From contig CAWCZO010000008.1 of NCBI GenBank assembly GCA_963800065.1, positions 434,001-498,000 of the forward strand: a DNA stretch of 64,000 nt. Direction: 5' to 3'. The DNA is from CAWJFJ01 sp963800065. Its GTDB lineage: Bacteria; Actinomycetota; Acidimicrobiia; Acidimicrobiales; UBA8190. Position 1 is the first letter of the stretch; every line of letters starts with the position of its first letter. Below are positions 32,848 through 40,666 of the stretch, one piece after another. A program made the position numbers and the translations under genes. Below the pieces are notes generated by a model that saw only the letters and a program-made list of their open reading frames with translations, ran no database searches and was not told where the DNA came from.

Positions 32848-33813
32848 CTAACGCCCCCCTTCTCCAGGGCCGAAGGTCATCTCGTGGCGTGAGTCGGCTA
32901 GGTAGCCGCTGGGCGCCACGAACGTTCCGGCCAACCCGTGGAGGATTGACTCGGCGTCGCCGAGGGCCCCGATGGCGGCGAACCGCCCGGTCCGTTCGGC
33001 GAATTCACACACCGCCTCGACCTTCGGTCCCATCGACCCGGTGGGAAGATCGAGGGCGCGGAGCTCGTCGGTCGTGGTCCGGCCTATGGTCCGGGCTCCG
33101 GTCGTCCCGAACCCGGCGATGACCCCGCTGACGTCGGTGAGGAGCAGAAGAGCATCCGCCTTGACCGCCGCCGCCAGGATCCCTGTGGTCCGGTCCTTGT
33201 CGACGACCGCCTCCACGCCGTGCAGGCGCCCCGCGGCGTCGCGGACCACCGGTACCCCGCCCCCCCCGGCGCAGACCACCACGGCCTCTTGCCAGAGCAG
33301 CAGTTCCACCAGGGACTCCTCGATCACCTTGACCGGATTCGGCGATGCCACCACCCGCCGCCAGGCCCCTCCGTCCGAGCGGACCTGCCATCCCCGCTCG
33401 GCGGCCAGGCGTCTCGCCTCGGGCTCGTCGTAGACGGGACCGATGAATTTGGTGGGGTCGGCCCAGGCCGGGTCGTCCGCCGCCACCAGGGTCTGGGTGA
33501 TCACGCAGGCCACCTGGCGGCCCGGTAGGTCGTTCTGCAGCGCCTGGAGGAGCCAGTAGCCGACCATCCCCTGGGTCTGGGCCCCGAGGACGTCGAGCGG
33601 ATACGGGTGGGACAACGCCGGGTCACGGGCGCTCTCGAGAGCCAGCAGGCCGATCTGGGGCCCGTTTCCGTGGGTGACGACCAGTTCGTGGTCCCGGGCG
33701 ATGGGAGCGAGAGCCTCGACGGCGGCGGCCACGTGGTGAGCCTGGATCTCGGAATCGGGTGGTTCCCCCCTCTGGAGGAGTGCGTTCCCACCCAGAGCCA
33801 CCACCACCCGCAT
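32848..33813 (-). CDS. arcC: Carbamate kinase
   Basis: A 321-residue carbamate kinase (carbamoyl phosphate + ADP to ATP + NH3 + CO2), the ATP-yielding step of arginine fermentation. Motifs: VVALGGNALLQRG at the start, THGNGPQIGLLALE, QTQGMVGYWL, CAGGGGVPV, VDKDRTTGILA and LTDVSGV, with GSMGPKVEAVCEF near the C-terminus. The start at 33813 is one base after the ornithine carbamoyltransferase stop. Last gene of the arginine operon. The final codons hold the DosR-like box of the next gene downstream (32867-32880). Confidence 0.95.
   Translation of the reverse strand: MRVVVALGGNALLQRGEPPDSEIQAHHVAAAVEALAPIARDHELVVTHGNGPQIGLLALESARDPALSHPYPLDVLGAQTQGMVGYWLLQALQNDLPGRQVACVITQTLVAADDPAWADPTKFIGPVYDEPEARRLAAERGWQVRSDGGAWRRVVASPNPVKVIEESLVELLLWQEAVVVCAGGGGVPVVRDAAGRLHGVEAVVDKDRTTGILAAAVKADALLLLTDVSGVIAGFGTTGARTIGRTTTDELRALDLPTGSMGPKVEAVCEFAERTGRFAAIGALGDAESILHGLAGTFVAPSGYLADSRHEMTFGPGEGGR
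32867..32880 (-). promoter_or_regulatory. DosR-like box 15, inside arcC 3' end, upstream of DUF1918 gene
   Basis: On minus it reads ATGAC-CTTC-GGCCC, 63 bp before the DUF1918 start. It coincides with the carbamate kinase codons for Met-Thr-Phe-Gly-Pro. Confidence 0.68.
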
Positions 33814-33814
33814 G

Positions 33815-34843
33815 TCAGTCTCCCAGTGTGGCGACCATGACGGCCTTGATGGTGTGGAGCCTGTTCTCGGCCTGGTCGAACACGATCGACCGGGGCGACT
33901 CGAAGACGGCGTCTGTGACCTCAAGGGCGTCGACGCCGTACTGAGCGGCGAGTTGGGCTCCCACCTCCGTGGTCCGGTCGTGCAGGGCCGGCAGACAGTG
34001 CATGAATGCGACGTCAGGGTTGCCGGTCGCTCCGACGATATCGGTGGTGACCTGGTAGGGGAGCAGGAGCTTGATCCGATCGCCCCACGCCTCGACGGGC
34101 TCACCCATGGACAGCCAGACGTCGGTGTAGAGGAAGTCGACCCCCCGTACGGCGGCGGCCACATCGTCGGTCACGGTTATCCGTGCCCCCGATCGAACAG
34201 CCAGCTTCTCGGCTGATTCCCGCACCGAGGGATCCGGTTGGAGGCCGGCCGGTGCCGCCATCCGGACGTCCATGCCGAGCAGTGCGCCCGTCACCAGGAG
34301 GGAGTGCGCCGTGTTGTTGCGGGCGTCTCCCAGGTAGCAGTAGGCGAGCTCGGTCAGGGGCTTCGTGCCGTGTTCCCGCATGGTGAGGATGTCGGCCAGC
34401 ATCTGCGTCGGGTGCCACTGGTCGGTCAGGCCGTTCCACACGGGAACGCCGGCGAACCGCCCGAGGGTCTCCACCTTCTCCTGGCCGAAGCCCCGGTACT
34501 CGATTCCGTCGAACATCCTCCCTAGAACGCGGGCCGTGTCCACCATCGACTCCTTGCGCCCGAGCTGGGTCTCGCCGGGGCCCATGTAGGTGACGTGCGC
34601 TCCCTGATCGTGGGCGGCCACCTCGAAGGCGGCCCGGGTCCGGGTCGAGGTCTTCTCGAAGATCAAAGCGATGTTCTTCCCACCGAGACGCCGGTTCTCT
34701 CTCCCGGACCGCTTCTCGATCTTGAGCGATTCGCCCAATTCCACGAGCCACAGGAACTCGGCGGCGGTGAAATCGAGCTCCTTCAGGAAATTCCGTCCCC
34801 GGAGGTCGGCCCCCTCGGTCCGTACCGGTACCGGGGCGGTCAT
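33815..34843 (-). CDS. arcB: Ornithine carbamoyltransferase (catabolic context)
   Basis: A 342-residue OTCase. Carbamoyl-phosphate motif STRTR, substrate motifs HPTQ and FMHCLPALHD, plus LTDQWHPTQMLAD and DARNNTAHS. In this operon it would run in the catabolic direction, splitting citrulline with phosphate to ornithine and carbamoyl phosphate. ATG 34843 overlaps the arginine deiminase stop (ATGA). Catabolic and anabolic OTCases are not separable by motif here; the assignment as arcB rests on operon context. Confidence 0.94.
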   Translation of the reverse strand: MTAPVPVRTEGADLRGRNFLKELDFTAAEFLWLVELGESLKIEKRSGRENRRLGGKNIALIFEKTSTRTRAAFEVAAHDQGAHVTYMGPGETQLGRKESMVDTARVLGRMFDGIEYRGFGQEKVETLGRFAGVPVWNGLTDQWHPTQMLADILTMREHGTKPLTELAYCYLGDARNNTAHSLLVTGALLGMDVRMAAPAGLQPDPSVRESAEKLAVRSGARITVTDDVAAAVRGVDFLYTDVWLSMGEPVEAWGDRIKLLLPYQVTTDIVGATGNPDVAFMHCLPALHDRTTEVGAQLAAQYGVDALEVTDAVFESPRSIVFDQAENRLHTIKAVMVATLGD

Positions 34844-36060
34844 GCCGGGTCCCGCTCGATGGGGCACGTCATGCAGCGGGGCCCGCCCCGTCCTCGACCG
34901 AGCTCACTCCCGGCCACGCTCACCACTTCGATGCCGTGCTTTCGGAGCATGGTGTTGGTGGCCACGTTGCGGTCGTAGCCGAGGACGACTCCCGGGGCCA
35001 CGGCCAGGAAATTGGTCCCGTCGTCCCACTGCTCGCGCTCGGCCGCCCGGACGTCCTCGTCGGTGGTCAGCACCTGGACGGCTCCGACCTCGAGGACCTC
35101 GGCCAGCGTCTCCCACAGGTTGTGGTTGCGGTCCACCTTCAGCCGGCCCGGTTCATCGGTGGGCGTGATCGTCCACGAATGGAGGGACCGTTCCATGTAG
35201 GGGTAGAGCACGAAAGTGTGGCGGTCGAGCATCGTCATCACGGTGTCGAGGTGCATCATGGCGTGCGACTTGGGCAGCTTCACGGCGATGACCCGGTTGG
35301 CCTGGCCCCCGGCGAACAGGGCCCGGGCCACTATCTCGACGGCCATCGGTGTCGTCCGCTCGCCCATCCCCACGAGGACGGCCCCGTGTCCGAGGACGTG
35401 GACGTCACCACCCTCGACCGAGGCCGGGAGGTGGTTCTCGTCGTCGTCGCCGTAGTACACGGCGAAGTCCTCGGAGGTGAAGTGGGGGTGGAACCGGTAG
35501 ATGGCCCGCGTGTGCAGTGACTCGCGTTGCCGGGCCGGCTTGGCCATGGGGTTGACCGTGACGCCGCCGTAGATCCAACACGAGTTGTCCCGTTGGAACA
35601 GATGGTTGGGCAGAGGCGGCAGCAGGAAGTCGTCGGACCCGAGGGTCGACCATTTCAGGCTGTGGACACGCCCCGGATGGAGGTCGGACTTGAGCACGCC
35701 GCCCACCAGGTAACCGGCCAAGGTGGTGCCTTCGGTGTCATCGAACAACTTCCGCAGTGGATCGACGAGTGCGGGACCGACCATCTCCGGCGCGCAGACC
35801 CGGTCGAGCACGAAGGCCCGACCCTTCGGCATCTCGAGGGTCTCAGCCAGCAGCTGCCCGTAGTAGAGGACGTCGACGCCCTTGTCCCGAAGCTGCTGGG
35901 CGAACGCATCGTGCTCCTCGCGGGCCTTCTTGGCCCACATGACGTCGTCGAAGAGCAGCTCCTCGACGTTGTCGGGGGTGAGCCGGGAGAGCTCGTTCCC
36001 GGGGCGGTGCACGATGGCCCGGCGGAGCAGCCCGACCTCGGAGTGGACGCCGAGGGTCAT
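34840..36060 (-). CDS. arcA: Arginine deiminase
   Basis: A 406-residue ADI (arginine to citrulline + NH3). Start MTLGVHSEVGLLRRAIVHRPG, then LLFDDVMW, PNHLFQRDNSCWIYGG, and the catalytic region FHPHFTSEDF, EGGDVHVLG, with the nucleophile in the C-terminal GGPRCMTCPIERDP (Cys ~396). Length matches the family (~405-418). The ATG at 36060 overlaps the dimethylargininase stop (ATGA). It provides citrulline for ArcB and carbamate kinase. Confidence 0.95.
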   Translation of the reverse strand: MTLGVHSEVGLLRRAIVHRPGNELSRLTPDNVEELLFDDVMWAKKAREEHDAFAQQLRDKGVDVLYYGQLLAETLEMPKGRAFVLDRVCAPEMVGPALVDPLRKLFDDTEGTTLAGYLVGGVLKSDLHPGRVHSLKWSTLGSDDFLLPPLPNHLFQRDNSCWIYGGVTVNPMAKPARQRESLHTRAIYRFHPHFTSEDFAVYYGDDDENHLPASVEGGDVHVLGHGAVLVGMGERTTPMAVEIVARALFAGGQANRVIAVKLPKSHAMMHLDTVMTMLDRHTFVLYPYMERSLHSWTITPTDEPGRLKVDRNHNLWETLAEVLEVGAVQVLTTDEDVRAAEREQWDDGTNFLAVAPGVVLGYDRNVATNTMLRKHGIEVVSVAGSELGRGRGGPRCMTCPIERDPA

Positions 36061-36848
36061 GCCCCGAATCCTGACAGGTGGCGCAGGCGCACGGACAGAC
36101 ACGTCACACATCCCTCGAGCTTCTGGAACTCGCTGATGTCGACGGTGACGGGGTCGTAACCGAGGCCGGCGAAGAGCTCGGTGCTCCGGGAACAGTCGGC
36201 CGCCATCAGGATCTTGTTCTCGCCGAGGTCGACCACGTGGGCGCCCGATTCCTCCGGGACGGGCACGAAGCGCGGGAAGAACTCGGGGTCCTCGACGAGA
36301 GGGGGGTAGCCGATGATGGTCCCGTCGGGAAGGGCGGTCACGGCCGACTTGAGGTGGAGGGCCCTATGGACGGGGACGGCGACGGCGACGATCTTCGCAC
36401 CCAGTGGACCGAAGATGCTGCGCAGCTGGCGGAGGCCGTCGGCATTGGTCCGACCGCCGCTGCCGACATAGATCGTGTCGCCGACCTTCAGCACGTCGCC
36501 CCCGTCGAGAGTCCCGGGGGCCCGGATCCGGTTGACGGAGCAACCGAGCTCGACCACGGCCTTCTCCGCCCCCGTCACCTCGGGCTTGCGGGAGTCGGCC
36601 CCGGGGCGGGTGATGACGGCCACATTGCGGAAGACGACCACGGCGTCCTCGATGAAGACACCGTCCGGGCACCCGTCTTCGGGGGGGACCTCGATGATCT
36701 CCCAGTCGGCGTCCTCCATGGCCTCGACGTAGCCGTTCCACTGCTTGGCCGCCAGGTGCACGTCGACCGGTTGGCGTTCGATATTGGTGACGATGCCTTC
36801 GGCCAAGCGGGGGCTGATCCTGCGGACCAGGGCCTTCTTCGATCCCAT
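36057..36848 (-). CDS. Dimethylargininase (DDAH-like)
   Basis: A 263-residue guanidino-modifying enzyme related to arginine deiminase. N(G),N(G)-dimethylarginine dimethylaminohydrolase motifs are visible: RRISPRLAEGIVT, DGVFIEDAVVVF, RAPGTLDGGDVLKVG, a catalytic His in HLKSAVTALPDG and a catalytic Cys in EGCVTCLSVRL. It would make citrulline from methylated arginines, adding a second inlet to the pathway. It is coupled to arginine deiminase by an ATGA overlap. An alternative is a different arginine-analogue hydrolase, since the subfamily cannot be fixed by eye. Confidence 0.88.
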   Translation of the reverse strand: MGSKKALVRRISPRLAEGIVTNIERQPVDVHLAAKQWNGYVEAMEDADWEIIEVPPEDGCPDGVFIEDAVVVFRNVAVITRPGADSRKPEVTGAEKAVVELGCSVNRIRAPGTLDGGDVLKVGDTIYVGSGGRTNADGLRQLRSIFGPLGAKIVAVAVPVHRALHLKSAVTALPDGTIIGYPPLVEDPEFFPRFVPVPEESGAHVVDLGENKILMAADCSRSTELFAGLGYDPVTVDISEFQKLEGCVTCLSVRLRHLSGFGA

Positions 36849-36935
36849 GAATGCTCCTTGTGCTACCGGAAAGGCTGTTCCCGGTCGTTGGCGATGACCA
36901 GCGCGGTCCGTGTGTGCCGTTCGTCGGTGATCGGG

Positions 36936-38408
36936 TCAGGCCGACCTGGGCAAGGCCGCAACCGGCTCGTCGGGGGGGTTGTCCACCGGCTCGGGCGACT
37001 CACCGAGACGCTGGCGGCGGGCGTTCAAGAAGGCGTACAGGATGAGTCCGGCCAGGAGCACGACCAGAGCCTGGTAGACGACCTGGTACCCCGAGGCGAA
37101 CGTCACCCACATGGAAAACAGCACGGCGGCCCCGGCCACCGACAGATCACGGGCCAACGTCCAGCCCTGCACGCGCCGACGGCGTGAGACCAGGTAGGTG
37201 AGCTGGGCCAGGGCCGAGAAGAAGTAGGGGATGGCCACCGTCACCACCGTGAGGTCGACCAGGTAGGTGAACACCGTGAGCCCGGCGCTGGTGTTGTAGC
37301 GCCACAGCATGAGCAGCGACGGCAGCGCCGCCCCGATCACGATGCCGAACCAGGCCGTTCCCTTGCGGTCGGCCCAGGCGAAGGGACGGGGGAAGAGGTC
37401 GTCCTGGGCGACGGCCCGGGAGGTCTCGGTGACGATCAGGGTCCAGCCGTTGAGGGCCCCGATGCCCGAAATGACGGCCAGGGCGGCGATGAACTTCCCG
37501 GGCCACACCCCGTGGTGGAAGATGCCCTGGAACACGTTCACGAAGGGCGACCCGGTGTTGATCAGGGTGTGGTGGGGCACCAGCCCGAATACCGCCGCTG
37601 TCACCAGCACGTACAGAAGGGCGCTGACGGCGGTCCCGAGGACCGAGGCGCGACCGACGTTGCGGCGCGGGTTCCTCACCCTTTTGGCGGTGATGGCGGC
37701 CGCCTCCACCCCGATGAAGGAGAAGAGAGCCACGCCCGCTGCGATCCCGATGCCGCTGTAGAGGCTTCCGCCCGACATGTTGAAGCCCCCGAAGTTGACT
37801 GAGCGGACGAAGAACCACCCCACGACCCCGACGAAGAGGAGGGGCAGGAACTTGAGGACGACGGTGATGTTCTGGAACCACGCCATCTGGCGGACCCCGA
37901 CCAGGTTCACGACCGCCGGTATCCAGAGTCCGAGCATGGCGATGCCCCAGTTCTCCATGCCGCTGACGTGCTTGAGGCCGAAGAGGGCGTCCACGTAGAA
38001 CACCCACGACGCCACGATGGCGGCGTTGCCGGCCCAGGCCTGGATCCAGTAGCACCAGCCCACCAGATAACCGGCGAAGTCGCCGAACTCGTGGCGGGAG
38101 TAGGCGTAGACCCCACCGTCGCTATTGGGGATCCGCTTTGTGAGCTGGCCGAACAGTACGCCCAGGAGGAGCGCCCCCACGGCGATGACGCCGAGGACGA
38201 CGAGCGACATGGTGCCGGCTCCGGCCATCACGGCCGGCATGGTGAACACGCCGGTCCCCACGATGCTGCCGATGACGAGCCCGGTGGCCGACGTCAGCCC
38301 CAAGGCATGGGCCTTTTCCTCGTTGCGCGGCGACATGGGGATGTCGGGGGGCGAGGCCGAACCCGAATTATCGTGATCGGAGGCTGGTCTGGCTTCGGCG
38401 ATCGCCAT
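36936..38408 (-). CDS. APC-family amino-acid transporter (probable arginine/ornithine antiporter)
   Basis: A 490-residue permease with 12 predicted membrane spans. The family signature LTSATGLVIGSIVGTGVFTMPA is in helix 1 and GVALFSFIGVEAAAI in helix 6. Similar to basic-amino-acid/polyamine antiporters (ArcD/YdgI type). Its place at the head of the arginine operon, 87 bp before the dimethylargininase gene, supports arginine/ornithine exchange. ATG 38408 is the start. Two DosR-like sites lie 32 and 81 bp upstream and would serve the whole operon. Confidence 0.88.
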   Translation of the reverse strand: MAIAEARPASDHDNSGSASPPDIPMSPRNEEKAHALGLTSATGLVIGSIVGTGVFTMPAVMAGAGTMSLVVLGVIAVGALLLGVLFGQLTKRIPNSDGGVYAYSRHEFGDFAGYLVGWCYWIQAWAGNAAIVASWVFYVDALFGLKHVSGMENWGIAMLGLWIPAVVNLVGVRQMAWFQNITVVLKFLPLLFVGVVGWFFVRSVNFGGFNMSGGSLYSGIGIAAGVALFSFIGVEAAAITAKRVRNPRRNVGRASVLGTAVSALLYVLVTAAVFGLVPHHTLINTGSPFVNVFQGIFHHGVWPGKFIAALAVISGIGALNGWTLIVTETSRAVAQDDLFPRPFAWADRKGTAWFGIVIGAALPSLLMLWRYNTSAGLTVFTYLVDLTVVTVAIPYFFSALAQLTYLVSRRRRVQGWTLARDLSVAGAAVLFSMWVTFASGYQVVYQALVVLLAGLILYAFLNARRQRLGESPEPVDNPPDEPVAALPRSA

Positions 38409-38440
38409 TCGACTCACCTGCTTTCTCTCGGGCCCACGAC

Positions 38441-38454
38441 GGGCCCAACGTCTT
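38441..38454 (-). promoter_or_regulatory. DosR-like box 16, upstream of arginine operon
   Basis: On minus it reads AAGAC-GTTG-GGCCC, 32 bp before the transporter start. Proximal arm perfect; distal arm keeps GAC. Weaker than the best sites. Confidence 0.5.
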
Positions 38455-38489
38455 TGGACATCGTCTGTCGGCTGGCGCCTCGGCCGGTA

Positions 38490-38503
38490 GGGTCGAAAGG
38501 CCT
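38490..38503 (-). promoter_or_regulatory. DosR-like box 17, upstream of arginine operon
   Basis: On minus it reads AGGCC-TTTC-GACCC, 81 bp before the transporter start. Forms a possible tandem pair with box 16, 35 bp apart. Confidence 0.5.
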
Positions 38504-38588
38504 GTCGAGCACGGGCGGAGGTCCCAAATGGGTGACCGGGAGCGACCCCGACTCGTCTGGCCGGGCCGAGCGCCCCGGAGGGGCGATG

Positions 38589-38602
38589 GTGACCTTCGAC
38601 TC
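38589..38602 (+). promoter_or_regulatory. DosR-like box 18, upstream of gapA-type gene
   Basis: GTGAC-CTTC-GACTC, 130 bp before the GAPDH start at 38733. Longer distance than at other genes. The 324-bp gap 38409-38732 holds three such sites and no gene. Confidence 0.45.
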
Positions 38603-38732
38603 TGTTGCCACGGGTCGATCGGCGTTCAGATGGCCCTGAGGCCGTCTGGCGCTGCGGTGGTGAGCCACTGTGGCGACGGCGCCGAGAAGACGAGCAGGTT
38701 GTCCTACCCAGGACAAGCGGAAGGAGTGTCCG

Positions 38733-39746
38733 ATGGCCATTCGGGTGGGGATCAACGGATTCGGCCGGACGGGGAGAGCGCTGTTCCGGGCCGCGCAACG
38801 ACGGGAGCTCGACCTCGACGTCGTGGCCATCAACGACCTCGGTCCGCCTGAGTCCCTGGCCCGCCTCCTGGCCCGGGACTCCGTCTACGGGAGACTCGAC
38901 AGGACGGTCGCCATCGACGGCAACGTCATGGTGGTGGGTGGGCACCGCATCCTGCTCCCCGCCGAGCACGAGATCAAGGCACTGCCGTGGGGGAAACTCG
39001 GTGTCGACGTGGTCGTGGAGTCCACGGGGCGATTCACCGCCCGGGACGACGCCGCCGGCCATCTCGACGCCGGCGCACCACGTGTCGTCGTCTCTGCTCC
39101 GTCCAAGGGGGCGGACGCCACCTTCGTCATGGGTGTGAACGACGACACCTTCGACCCCGCCCGTCACGTGGTGGTCTCCAACGCATCGTGCACGACCAAT
39201 TGCCTCGCCGTTCTGGCCAAGGTCATCGATGACGCCTTCGGCCTCGAGGAAGGCTTCATGACCACCATCCACGCCTACACCGGCGATCAACAGCTGGTCG
39301 ACGGGCTCCACAAGGACCCCAGACGGGCGCGGGCGGCCGCCCTGAACATCGTGCCCACCACCACGGGGGCGGCTCGGGCCACGGGGCTCGTCCTCCCGGC
39401 GGTGCAGGACCGGCTCGACGGCCTGGCCCTCAGGGTGCCGGTACCCGACGGCTCGATAACCGACCTGGTGGCGAACGTGAGGTCGAAGATCACGGTCGCC
39501 CACGTTCAAGATGCCTACCGCGAAGCGGCCGCCCAGGGACGGCTCGAGGGTGTCCTCGAGTACGCCGACGAGCCCCTGGTCTCGAGCGATATCGTCGGGT
39601 CGCCGGCCTCGTGTGTCTTCGATGCCCCGCTCAGCATGGTGAAGGGACAGCTGGTCAAGGTGCTCGGCTGGTACGACAACGAGTGGGGCTACGCCAACCG
39701 TCTGGCCGAGTTGGCGGCCAAGATCGGCGCCGCCCCGAGGCCGTAG
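38733..39746 (+). CDS. gap: Glyceraldehyde-3-phosphate dehydrogenase, type I
   Basis: A 337-residue GAPDH. NAD motif INGFGRTGRALFR, catalytic SNASCTTNCLAV with the nucleophile Cys, the paired His in HAYTGDQQL, and WYDNEWGYANRL at the C-terminus. ATG 38733 has AAGGAG seven bases upstream. It is separate from pgk (4898) but, like it, sits behind a DosR-like site, giving the island both the oxidation and ATP steps of lower glycolysis. Two further plus-strand genes follow closely. Confidence 0.95.
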   Translation: MAIRVGINGFGRTGRALFRAAQRRELDLDVVAINDLGPPESLARLLARDSVYGRLDRTVAIDGNVMVVGGHRILLPAEHEIKALPWGKLGVDVVVESTGRFTARDDAAGHLDAGAPRVVVSAPSKGADATFVMGVNDDTFDPARHVVVSNASCTTNCLAVLAKVIDDAFGLEEGFMTTIHAYTGDQQLVDGLHKDPRRARAAALNIVPTTTGAARATGLVLPAVQDRLDGLALRVPVPDGSITDLVANVRSKITVAHVQDAYREAAAQGRLEGVLEYADEPLVSSDIVGSPASCVFDAPLSMVKGQLVKVLGWYDNEWGYANRLAELAAKIGAAPRP

Positions 39747-39774
39747 GTTCCCGTCCGTTCAGATTGGAGACGAC

Positions 39775-40209
39775 ATGATCAATCGTCGTCGGCCGAGTCG
39801 CTCCGAGGGGCTGGCCGAACAATGCGGCGCCTTTCTCTCCGGGCATCTGCGTGAGCTGGCCGAGAGCTCCGGCCTGCGACCGCCCCGGAGTGCCTGGATC
39901 AACGCCCTGGCCCACATGGAGGTCGAGGAGCTGCGACGTCTCGCCGGCCAGGGGTTCGATCCGGCTCCGGGGCAGGCCGACAGGTGGGCGCAGGCGACGT
40001 CGTTCCTGGCCGCTGAAGTGCTGCGGGCCGGAGGTGACGACGACGGCGCCGTCCGCCGGATCCAGGTCGAGATACTCGTTCCCATCGAACTCAGGTGGAC
40101 GTCACGCGACGTCGCCCTCCGGACGCCGTCTGATTTCGTGCGGGAGGTCCGGGAGGCGTTGGAGCGGTCCCTGCGCCGCCAGGGTCGAAGCCACAGCAGG
40201 CAGGTGTGA
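39775..40209 (+). CDS. Hypothetical protein in gap operon
   Basis: A 144-residue soluble protein of unknown family, rich in Arg and Ala, with a helical N-terminal half (GLAEQCGAFLSGHLRELAESSG, WINALAHMEVEELRRLAGQ) and a beta-containing C-terminal half (VRRIQVEILVPIELRW). It begins 28 bp after gap with GGAG upstream and runs into a stress-protein gene, so probably co-transcribed with both. Confidence 0.8.
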   Translation: MINRRRPSRSEGLAEQCGAFLSGHLRELAESSGLRPPRSAWINALAHMEVEELRRLAGQGFDPAPGQADRWAQATSFLAAEVLRAGGDDDGAVRRIQVEILVPIELRWTSRDVALRTPSDFVREVREALERSLRRQGRSHSRQV

Positions 40210-40210
40210 G

Positions 40211-40666
40211 TTGGGATCCGTACGTGCCCCTCGTCGTGTCGTCGTCGGCGTGGACGGATCGGAAGGCTCCCGTCATGCCCTGCTGTGGGCCGTCGGCCTT
40301 CTGGGAGACACCGGTAGCGAAGGTTCCGGGGGTGAGATCATGGCCGTCCACGCCCTCGGGCTGCTCGTCCATCTGGGCGGAACCGTTGAACCCTCGGTCG
40401 ACCATCAGGGGGAGGTGGCCGGGCTGCTGGAGAACGAGTGGTGCCGTCCGCTCGCTCATACCGGTGTGGCGCACCGTTCGCTGATGGTGGAAGGACCACC
40501 GGTGCAGGCGTTGATCACGGCGGCGCGCCAGCAGGGGGCAGATCTCATCGTCGTCGGTCGGAGGGGATCGGGCGGCTCACCGGGTCTGGAGATCGGCAGC
40601 ACCAGCCAGCAACTCGTTCACCAGGCCGATTGTCCCGTCGTGGTTGTCCCCCCCTCCTTCATCTGA
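40211..40666 (+). CDS. Universal stress protein
   Basis: A 151-residue Usp with RRVVVGVDGSEGSRHALLWAV at the start and the ATP-binding GRRG-x9-GST (GRRGSGGSPGLEIGSTS) at the end. The start is uncertain: no ATG or GTG fits, and TTG at 40211, directly after the preceding stop with AGGTG upstream, is the best choice. It ends inside the convergent GNAT/acetyl-CoA synthetase gene (8-bp overlap). Confidence 0.85.
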   Translation: MGSVRAPRRVVVGVDGSEGSRHALLWAVGLLGDTGSEGSGGEIMAVHALGLLVHLGGTVEPSVDHQGEVAGLLENEWCRPLAHTGVAHRSLMVEGPPVQALITAARQQGADLIVVGRRGSGGSPGLEIGSTSQQLVHQADCPVVVVPPSFI

